In this document: one piece after another, positions 43,481-49,539 of the stretch
Numbering within the stretch: position 1 is the first letter of the stretch
Layout: each line of letters opens with the position of its first letter
From: ATZT02 sp038145175
GTDB taxonomy: Bacteria > Actinomycetota > Actinomycetes > S36-B12 > UBA5976
Length of the DNA: 49,539 bases
Assembly: GCA_038145175.1 (NCBI GenBank)
Contig: JAYQPE010000008.1
Span: forward strand, 1 to 49,539
Direction: 5' to 3'
Notes under the pieces: generated by a model
What the model was told of the DNA's origin: nothing
Databases searched by the model: none
Seen by the model: only the letters and a program-made list of their open reading frames with translations
Translations under genes and position numbers: made by a program

Positions 43481-44943
43481 CGGTAATGATCTGGCTTGTA
43501 TGGGCCATTTTCATTAACGCCTAAGTATTCTGCTTGTGGTTTTGTTAATTTAGTTAGTTTTGCTCCGAGTGCATCAAGATGTAATCTTGCTACTTTTTCA
43601 TCTAATTCTTTTGGCAAGGTATAAACCCCTACTGGATATTCATTAGTTTTAGTGAACAACTCAATTTGGGCTAAGACTTGATTAGTAAATGAATTACTCA
43701 TCACAAATGAAGGATGCCCCGTTGCATTTCCAAGATTTAGAAGTCTTCCTTCACTTAAAACAATAATGGAACGACCATTATCAAATACCCATTCATCAAC
43801 TTGAGGTTTGATATTTATTCTTTTAGCAGATTTATTATTACTCAAACCTGCCATATCAATTTCATTGTCGAAGTGACCAATATTTCCCACGATTGCTTTG
43901 TCTTTCATTTTGGTCATGTGATCAACAGTAATTACATTTACACAACCTGTGGCTGTAATAATGATGTCAGCATTTGGTAAAACATTTTCCAAAGTATTTA
44001 CTTCATAACCATCCATTGCAGCTTGGAGAGCACAAATTGGATCAATTTCGGTAATGATAACTCGAGCACCTTGTCCACGAAGAGATTCGGCTGTTCCTTT
44101 ACCAACATCGCCATATCCACAAACCACAGCAACTTTTCCACCAATTAAAACATCTGTTGCTCTATTAATGCCATCAATCAATGAGTGACGAGTTCCATAT
44201 TTATTATCAAATTTACTTTTTGTAACAGCATCGTTGACATTTATTGCTGGAAATAATAATTGTTTTGACTTAAACATTTCATACAAACGATGCACACCGG
44301 TAGTAGTTTCTTCAGTTACACCTTTTATGTTATTTGCAATATCTGTCCAAAGTCTTGAATTCTCTTTTAAAGTTTTTTGAATGAGTTTTAAAACGACAGA
44401 AAATTCTTCGCTGTCTGCTTTCTCTGGTTGTGGTTCTTCACCTGATTTTTCAAACTCCACACCTTTATGAACTAATAAAGTTGCATCTCCGCCATCATCT
44501 AAAATCATGTTTGGACCTTCACCATCTGTCCAACGCAAAATTTGTTCTGTGCACCACCAATATTCGTCTAAAGATTCACCTTTCCAAGCAAATACAGGTA
44601 CACCTTGCGGATTTTCTTTAGTTCCATTTGGACCAACTACAACAGCTGCAGCGGCATGATCTTGGGTAGAAAAAATATTGCAAGAAGCCCAACGAACTTC
44701 TGCTCCAAGTTCAACCAGAGTTTCAATTAAAACTGCAGTTTGAATTGTCATGTGTAAAGAACCAGTGATTCTGGCGCCCTTCAAAGGTTTTTTTGCACCA
44801 AATTCTTTTCTCATTGCCATTAAGCCAGGCATTTCATGTTCTGCTAATTCAATTTCTTTACGGCCAAAATCTGCCAGTGATAAATCTTTAACTTTGAAAT
44901 CAATATTTCCTATTTTGTCTGCGTTCATTGAAAAATGATTCAC
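43474..44943 (-). CDS. ahcY: Adenosylhomocysteinase
   Basis: 489 residues, the long actinobacterial form. NAD-binding GYGDVGKGTAESLRG, the N-terminal substrate region GSLHMTIQTAVLIETL and STQDHAAAA, and the C-terminal KPDHYRY. It hydrolyses S-adenosylhomocysteine to adenosine and homocysteine; adenosine can enter the salvage genes of this window. GTG start with GGAG about 10 nt upstream; an internal ATG 15 nt later is also possible. Synteny (ahcY near mtrA and manA) is the usual one. Confidence 0.97.
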   Translation of the reverse strand: MNHFSMNADKIGNIDFKVKDLSLADFGRKEIELAEHEMPGLMAMRKEFGAKKPLKGARITGSLHMTIQTAVLIETLVELGAEVRWASCNIFSTQDHAAAAVVVGPNGTKENPQGVPVFAWKGESLDEYWWCTEQILRWTDGEGPNMILDDGGDATLLVHKGVEFEKSGEEPQPEKADSEEFSVVLKLIQKTLKENSRLWTDIANNIKGVTEETTTGVHRLYEMFKSKQLLFPAINVNDAVTKSKFDNKYGTRHSLIDGINRATDVLIGGKVAVVCGYGDVGKGTAESLRGQGARVIITEIDPICALQAAMDGYEVNTLENVLPNADIIITATGCVNVITVDHMTKMKDKAIVGNIGHFDNEIDMAGLSNNKSAKRINIKPQVDEWVFDNGRSIIVLSEGRLLNLGNATGHPSFVMSNSFTNQVLAQIELFTKTNEYPVGVYTLPKELDEKVARLHLDALGAKLTKLTKPQAEYLGVNENGPYKPDHYRY

Positions 44944-44999
44944 TTTAAATTTGCTCCCAATATTTATTGATTATTGAACTAGTGTCTAATTCTGCCAGA

Positions 45000-46055
45000 T
45001 TAAACGGTTCTTGCAACAAAGGCTTGACCATTTACCTCAATATCGAAAGATTTCATCAAAATTAATGCAGCCTGGCCAATTTGTAATTCAATTTCCTTTG
45101 AATCTACTTTTAACTTGGTTTTGCCTTCCACACTTAAAACACATGAATAGTCTGCATTAATATCTGTCTTTTTAGCATTATCAATAGCAATTAATTCAAA
45201 ATTTGCTTCAGGTTTATAAACATGAATTCCATCATTTGTAGGAAGACTTAAAACTTGAACTTCGTGCTCGATAACTAACTCGAGTGCTTGCTCAATTTTT
45301 ATGGGCTTATTAGTTAATCCCATTCTTAAAACATTGTCTGAACTTGTCATAACTTCTATTGCTAGACCCGAAACATACGAGTGAGGAGTTCCAGGTTTGA
45401 CGTGTATGGCATCTCCTTTTTTTAGCTCGTGAAATTGCATCAACAAACAAATTAAAATACCTGGATCATTTGGATATTTATTAATAATTTTTTCCAAAAC
45501 AATTTGTTCACTTAATGAAATATTTAAACTAGTCAAATTAATCTTTAAAGTGTTAATTGCCTTAATAATCTCATCTTTACTAAAATTAAAAATAATCTGC
45601 GCTGATTTTGTAAAACTACTGTGGTCTTGAAGTTCTTTTAATGAATCTAACTTGGAATCATTGACTAATATCTTAAATATTTCTTGAACTTTCTTTGCAT
45701 TTCTAACACCTGCATACGCTAAAAAATGCTCTAGTGCAAACAACATTTCATCTTTACCGTGAGAATCAGATAAAGCGTATTGTTCATATTTTTCTTGGGC
45801 GGTTTCTTTATCAGGATGCACTTGAATAGATAAAGGTTCTGCTGCACAAAGAATTTTTACTAAAAGAGGAAAACTAGATTTTGAACTAATAATTTTATTG
45901 TTTTCAATTAAAATAGACGGACTTGATTCATGATCGCCAAACCAAAGTTCTGCTTGAGGTTTATCGGTATTGGTATTCCATTTACTTAAGCCGTTAACTT
46001 TTCCCCAAAGATAATCTTTTAAAGAACCTTTAACAACTAATACGTTGTTACTCAT
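45000..46055 (-). CDS. manA: Mannose-6-phosphate isomerase, class I
   Basis: 351 residues. Zn site QVHPDK, then LFALEHFLAYAG, KPGTPHSYVSGLAIEVMTSSDNVLR near residue 225-250 with the family's SDNxxR. It interconverts fructose-6-P and mannose-6-P, supplying mannose for GDP-mannose with the phosphomannomutase-type gene (46258) and the nucleotidyltransferase at the window end. 11 bp downstream of the Trm112-like gene. Confidence 0.92.
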   Translation of the reverse strand: MSNNVLVVKGSLKDYLWGKVNGLSKWNTNTDKPQAELWFGDHESSPSILIENNKIISSKSSFPLLVKILCAAEPLSIQVHPDKETAQEKYEQYALSDSHGKDEMLFALEHFLAYAGVRNAKKVQEIFKILVNDSKLDSLKELQDHSSFTKSAQIIFNFSKDEIIKAINTLKINLTSLNISLSEQIVLEKIINKYPNDPGILICLLMQFHELKKGDAIHVKPGTPHSYVSGLAIEVMTSSDNVLRMGLTNKPIKIEQALELVIEHEVQVLSLPTNDGIHVYKPEANFELIAIDNAKKTDINADYSCVLSVEGKTKLKVDSKEIELQIGQAALILMKSFDIEVNGQAFVARTV

Positions 46056-46066
46056 TTGAAAAAGTA

Positions 46067-46261
46067 TTATCCGCCAATGCCTCGAGGACCTGGTGTTGCT
46101 TCATCTAGAAGCATTACCGGTATTCCATCTTTAATTGGAAAAGTGGTTTCGCACTTAGTACAAACTATTTTTGTGTCATCACTTGAAACTTCAACATCGG
46201 CATGTTTGTCACACGGACAAGCAAGAATTTCTAATAATTCAGGTTTAATGACTGAACTCAT
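46067..46261 (-). CDS. Trm112-family small zinc protein
   Basis: 64 residues. Cys15, Cys17 (ACPCDKH) and Cys34/Cys37 (CTKC) form the zinc-ribbon-like knuckle; FPIKDGIPVML is the family's C-terminal segment. Bacterial Trm112-like (UPF0434/YcaR) proteins are thought to act as small methyltransferase partners. Overlaps the mutase stop by 4 nt. Confidence 0.88.
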   Translation of the reverse strand: MSSVIKPELLEILACPCDKHADVEVSSDDTKIVCTKCETTFPIKDGIPVMLLDEATPGPRGIGG

Positions 46262-47658
46262 TTAGCATCCTTTCGAATAATGCTAAGAACTTCATCTCTA
46301 ACTTTTTCCATTGTTGCACGTTCTTTTGCTTCAGCGTTAAGACGCAGCAATGGCTCGGTATTACTTGGCCTGATATTGACCCACCACTGGTCAGTACTAA
46401 AGGTTAAACCATCAAGATCATCAATTTGGACATCTTTTTTATCCGAAAAATATTCTTTAACTTTGTTTAAAGTTTCTGACACATTAGTTACTTTGGTGTT
46501 GATTTCACCACTTGCTACATATCTGTCGAACTCTTTTAGAAGTGAAGAAAAACTTGTTCCAGCTTTGGTTTCACCGAGTGCTGCTAAAACATGTAATGCT
46601 GCCAACATGCCACTGTCTGCAAACCAGAAATCTCTGAAATAGAAATGTCCTGAGTGCTCTCCCCCAAAAATTGCGTTTGTTTCTTTCATAACTTCTTTAA
46701 TAAATGAGTGGCCTACTCTTGTTTTTTTAGCAACTCCACCATTTTCTTTCACAACTTCTGCAACACTTCTTGAAGTTATTAAATTGTGAATAATAGTTGA
46801 ACCTTTTTCACGGGCTAATTCTCTTTTTGCAATCAAAGCTGTAATCACACTTGGGGTAATACTTTGACCAAGTTCGTCAATAAAAAAGGCTCTATCTGCA
46901 TCCCCATCAAAAGCAATACCAATATCGGCTTTTTCAAGAAGTACTCTTTTTTGTAAATCAACTAGATTCTTAGGCTCAATTGGATTTGCTTCATGATTTG
47001 GAAAAGTTCCATCTAATTCAAAATACATAGGAATAATTTCAAAGTTTGATGATTCAAAAACTTTAGGCACAATAAATCCACCCATGCCATTTCCTGCATC
47101 AATGACAACTTTTAATTTTCTAGAATTTTTAACATCTACTAGTGAATGAACAAACTTCACATAATCTTGATTTAAGTCTCTATAGTGGCTTGTGCCTTGA
47201 GCTCCTTCATAATTTTTTACACCTTTTAAAAGCATTTGGGTAATTTCTTTCAAACCAGAATCTTGACCAACTGGTCGTGCTCCTGGTCTTGCTAATTTAA
47301 TTCCGTTATATTCAGCAGGATTATGACTTGCTGTAAACATCGCTCCTGCAACATTTAAAAATCCTGAAGCAAAATAAAGTCCATCAGTTGATGAAAGCCC
47401 CATCAAAATTACATCTACTCCTTGTTTCATAACACCGCGAGCAAAAGCATCAACTAGTGATGGACCACTTGGTCTCATGTCGTGAGCGATTACAACTTGA
47501 TTATTTCCCCCATCATTTTTTCTAAGTTTTAAAACTTCCACAAACGCTTGACCGATTAGATATGAAAGATTTTCATCTAATTGATCAGGAAAAATTCCTC
47601 GAACATCGTAGGCTTTTATTAGAGTCTTTAAAGAATTTTCTGTAACGGGTGCATTCAT
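46258..47658 (-). CDS. Phosphomannomutase/phosphoglucomutase
   Basis: 466 residues, the standard length of bacterial PMM/PGM. Phosphoserine loop GAMFTASHNPAEYNG, metal loop FDGDADRAFF, FGGEHSGHFYF and the C-terminal phosphate site RPSNTEPLLRLNAE. It converts mannose-6-P to mannose-1-P. Order manB-(Trm112)-manA is the actinobacterial GDP-mannose synthesis set. TAGTCT lies 9 nt before the ATG (near-leaderless promoter). Confidence 0.93.
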   Translation of the reverse strand: MNAPVTENSLKTLIKAYDVRGIFPDQLDENLSYLIGQAFVEVLKLRKNDGGNNQVVIAHDMRPSGPSLVDAFARGVMKQGVDVILMGLSSTDGLYFASGFLNVAGAMFTASHNPAEYNGIKLARPGARPVGQDSGLKEITQMLLKGVKNYEGAQGTSHYRDLNQDYVKFVHSLVDVKNSRKLKVVIDAGNGMGGFIVPKVFESSNFEIIPMYFELDGTFPNHEANPIEPKNLVDLQKRVLLEKADIGIAFDGDADRAFFIDELGQSITPSVITALIAKRELAREKGSTIIHNLITSRSVAEVVKENGGVAKKTRVGHSFIKEVMKETNAIFGGEHSGHFYFRDFWFADSGMLAALHVLAALGETKAGTSFSSLLKEFDRYVASGEINTKVTNVSETLNKVKEYFSDKKDVQIDDLDGLTFSTDQWWVNIRPSNTEPLLRLNAEAKERATMEKVRDEVLSIIRKDAK

Positions 47659-47704
47659 TAGGATTTAAGACTAGTGCAGATTATTGGGAAAAATAACTTT
47701 GCTT

Positions 47705-48061
47705 TTAGTTTTCGTCACGCACAATTCTTAAATGTGCTCTTTTGGCATAATCTTGCGCAAAACTTGGTTCCTGCCAAACACTTGGTTGTGGTTTAGCCGC
47801 TTCTCGGACCGCATTTGCTAAAGCTAATAAATCATCTGGAGAAGGAATTTGTTCTTCTGGTTCTGTTTCTAATCTGACTATTTCCCAACCCCGTGGTGCA
47901 GTTAATTTACGGGCATGAATTTCACAAAGGTCATAACAATGTGGTTCTGGAACGGTAGCTAAAGGTCCAAGTACTGCTGTGGAATCGGCATAAACATAAG
48001 TAAGAGTTGCCACAGCAATTTTGCCGCAAGACAATCTCGTGCATTTTCTTAAATATGCCAT
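47705..48061 (-). CDS. DUF3499-family protein
   Basis: 118 residues from the ATG at 48061. Cys-containing N-terminus (RKCTRLSCGK) and CYDLCEIHARKLTAPRGWEIVRLE, characteristic of DUF3499 and looking like a zinc-binding fold. An in-frame TTG at 48067 adds two residues. Function unknown; always found beside whiB2 and manB in actinobacteria. Confidence 0.88.
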   Translation of the reverse strand: MAYLRKCTRLSCGKIAVATLTYVYADSTAVLGPLATVPEPHCYDLCEIHARKLTAPRGWEIVRLETEPEEQIPSPDDLLALANAVREAAKPQPSVWQEPSFAQDYAKRAHLRIVRDEN

Positions 48062-48093
48062 GAGCAATAAACTAGTAAATTTGTTACTAAAGT

Positions 48094-48109
48094 GACGCGA
48101 AGGCGCGCC
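48094..48109. terminator. GC-rich hairpin between whiB and the DUF3499 gene
   Basis: On the minus strand GGCGCG-CCTT-CGCGTC gives a 6-bp stem (one G-U pair). A stretch this rich in G+C stands out in the genome. It lacks a U-tract, so it may attenuate rather than terminate, or form an RNA structure. Confidence 0.35.
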
Positions 48110-48153
48110 TGATACTTATATATACCTTTGTTATTACTGAATATCTAAGTGAT

Positions 48154-48417
48154 TTAGACGGCTTGGGAACGACGCATGCGACGACGTTCTCTTTCGGAAA
48201 GTCCACCCCATATTCCGAAACGTTCATCGTTTTGTAATGCGTATTCCAGACATTCAGCTCTAACTTCGCAAGATCCACAAACCCTCTTTGCTTCTCTTGT
48301 CGATCCGCCCTTCTCAGGGAAAAAGGCTTCTGGGTCTGTTTGTGCACACAGTGCTTTTTCTTGCCAACTAGGTGCATCTTCGTTTTCAACCAGACGTAAG
48401 CCCGTGAAGTCGGACAA
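48154..48417 (-). CDS. whiB: WhiB-family transcription factor (WhiB2/WhmD-like)
   Basis: 87 residues. Four Cys for the [4Fe-4S] cluster: Cys24, Cys47, Cys50, Cys56. The G(I/V)WGG turn is at 68-72, followed by a basic C-terminus RERRRMRRS for DNA contact. The neighbourhood (DUF3499, manB) is that of whiB2/whmD, needed for septation. TTG start with GGGGG 7-8 nt upstream. A 114-residue frame covering the same bases is spurious. Confidence 0.93.
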   Translation of the reverse strand: MSDFTGLRLVENEDAPSWQEKALCAQTDPEAFFPEKGGSTREAKRVCGSCEVRAECLEYALQNDERFGIWGGLSERERRRMRRSQAV

Positions 48418-48588
48418 TTAATAACCCCCATATATTTGGCACCGAGTTGTTGACCCGGTGTCTATAAAGAAACTACCTGAACGAATTACACGCTTGTAAT
48501 TAGGGGTACGTCAAGTATTTTTGGGTACTTTTTTACATATTTCTTTATTTTTAGGCCAAATGTCCGTTTCTAGGGACATTAAATGTTA
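48418..48588. promoter_or_regulatory. 171-bp region upstream of whiB
   Basis: No gene. It holds a GTTGTTGACC-rich imperfect inverted repeat CACCGAG/CCCGGTG around 48440-48461 (plus strand), a possible operator or leader structure for whiB. Confidence 0.3.
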
Positions 48589-49539
48589 CTAATTTTGCCA
48601 ATCAGGGTCATCGGGAATGGTCATTTTGTCTAACTTAACCTGGGGTAATTTTTGATCAGGCCAAATTCTTGAATCATTTTTACAACTTGAACCATTTTCT
48701 ATTTCAACATTGTCTGCAATTACAGAATCATAAATTTCACAATCATCGCCAATTTTTGAACCACTAGCAATAATGCTTGAAGAAATTACACAATTTTGAC
48801 CAATGAAAACATTTTCACCAATTACACATTTATCTAATTTAGAATTTTTCCCGATTGAAGAATTTTTTCCAACAAAGGTTCCATTTAGTAGTTCAACATT
48901 TTCATTTATAGTCACATTTTCACCTAATAACTTTTGCAAATTATTTGTGACTAATCCAGTTTTGATTTCGCCTGTAACTAAATCACTTGAACCTTTTACA
49001 AAAGCTTGTGGAGTTCCCAAATCAAGCCAATAGCTTTCATCAACAACTCCAATTACTTTGTAATTATTTTTTAATAAATTTGGAAATACTTCTCGTTCCA
49101 CAGAAACCACTTTTTCTGTTGGTATGGTGTCAATAATTTTTCTTTTAAATATATACATACCCGCATTTATTTGATTAGTAATTATATCTTCATCTTTTTC
49201 AGGTTTTTCTAAAAATGCTAGAACATTTCCTTCTTTATCTGTAGGGACTAAACCATAAGCTTTAGGGTTTTTTACTTTAGTTAAATAAAGAGCTACATCT
49301 GCTTTTTTTTCTTTCCAAATTTTTAAAACATTTTCAATGTTTACTCCAGTTAAAACATCGCCATTAAAAATGACTACTGGATCTTCTGGTCCACAGGTCA
49401 AAAATTGGCTTGCATTTCGTATTCCCCCACCTGTGCCCAGCTGTACTGGTTCATAGGCATAATCAAGCTTTACTTCCATAAAAGACCCATCACCTAAATA
49501 AGTTTTAAATACCTCTGCTTTAAAAGCTGTACCTAAAAC
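48589..49539 (-). CDS. Sugar-phosphate nucleotidyltransferase (mannose-1-phosphate guanylyltransferase-like), 5' end outside the window
   Basis: 316 codons are visible and the frame runs open past the right edge, so the N-terminus with the GTP/NTP-binding GGxGTRL loop is missing. The ATG at 49479 is only an internal Met: the 20 upstream codons read VLGTAFKAEVFKTYLGDGSF, which belongs to the domain. Visible are QLGTGGGIRNA, VVIFNGDVLTG with the metal Asp and LGTPQAFVKG, then a C-terminal left-handed beta-helix of hexapeptide repeats (from about 190 to 260). Context with manA and a PMM suggests GDP-mannose synthesis; glucose-1-P thymidylyltransferase-type activity is not excluded. Confidence 0.88.
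   Translation of the reverse strand, partial: VLGTAFKAEVFKTYLGDGSFMEVKLDYAYEPVQLGTGGGIRNASQFLTCGPEDPVVIFNGDVLTGVNIENVLKIWKEKKADVALYLTKVKNPKAYGLVPTDKEGNVLAFLEKPEKDEDIITNQINAGMYIFKRKIIDTIPTEKVVSVEREVFPNLLKNNYKVIGVVDESYWLDLGTPQAFVKGSSDLVTGEIKTGLVTNNLQKLLGENVTINENVELLNGTFVGKNSSIGKNSKLDKCVIGENVFIGQNCVISSSIIASGSKIGDDCEIYDSVIADNVEIENGSSCKNDSRIWPDQKLPQVKLDKMTIPDDPDWQN

Noticed and set aside
48087..48431. 114-residue frame covering whiB
   Set aside because: It lies on the same strand in another frame over a clear WhiB gene with all four cysteines, and its product has no recognisable features.
49479..49539. Start of the nucleotidyltransferase at the ATG at 49479
   Set aside because: The frame stays open to the window edge and the upstream codons read as part of the domain, so the gene is cut by the window and not complete.

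Overview
The window comes from a streamlined, AT-rich actinobacterium. The phylum is secure from the gene set and order: mtrA-mtrB-lpqB-comF-secA, a WhiB2-type regulator next to a DUF3499 protein, manA and manB-type genes, ahcY, and an Rv3235-type protein. Very short intergenic gaps, overlapping start/stop codons, low G+C and a heavy investment in nucleoside uptake suggest a free-living planktonic lineage such as Nanopelagicales (acI). That placement is inference. No rRNA, tRNA, CRISPR, insertion sequence or prophage was seen.

Layout. (1) 1-3.1 kb: an NCS2 purine permease with a structured leader, convergent with guaB1 (GMP reductase type), separated by a perfect 16-bp terminator stem. (2) 3.2-8.0 kb: a tightly packed six-gene operon (PfkB kinase, class II aldolase-like protein, E1 alpha, E1 beta, stand-alone lipoyl domain, cupin sugar isomerase) from an apparently leaderless promoter. 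It looks like an undescribed sugar-degradation route and is the best candidate for something new. (3) 8.0-13.7 kb: punA, a phosphohexomutase-family gene, deoC, an aldehyde dehydrogenase and a half-length non-catalytic ALDH, which together can take (deoxy)nucleosides to central metabolism. (4) 13.7-24.2 kb, minus strand: adenosine deaminase, a BMP-type nucleoside ABC importer, thymidine phosphorylase, an SDR, an MTA/SAH-type deaminase, an MTAP-family phosphorylase and cytidine deaminase. (5) 24.3-31.4 kb: glpD, a DUF4349 lipoprotein, a PfkB sugar kinase, bioY, a TSUP permease, a degenerate ADP-ribosylglycohydrolase, an EamA transporter and a small unknown. (6) 31.4-35.0 kb: HAD hydrolase, a CpaE-like P-loop protein, a SAF-domain protein, an unknown and an Rv3235-like protein. 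(7) 35.0-49.5 kb: the conserved actinobacterial core secA, comF, lpqB, mtrB, mtrA, ahcY, manA, Trm112-like, phosphomannomutase, DUF3499, whiB, and a sugar-phosphate nucleotidyltransferase cut by the window end. The hibernation factor gene hpf, expected between comF and secA, is missing.

Together the genes describe a scavenger. Nucleosides are imported by the BMP/ABC system and bases by NCS2. They are deaminated (add, cdd, MTA-deaminase type) and phosphorolysed (punA, deoA, MTAP family). The pentose phosphates pass through a mutase and DeoC to glyceraldehyde-3-phosphate and acetaldehyde, which the ALDH oxidises. Several first genes of operons have a TANNNT hexamer exactly 6 nt before the start codon, consistent with leaderless transcription.
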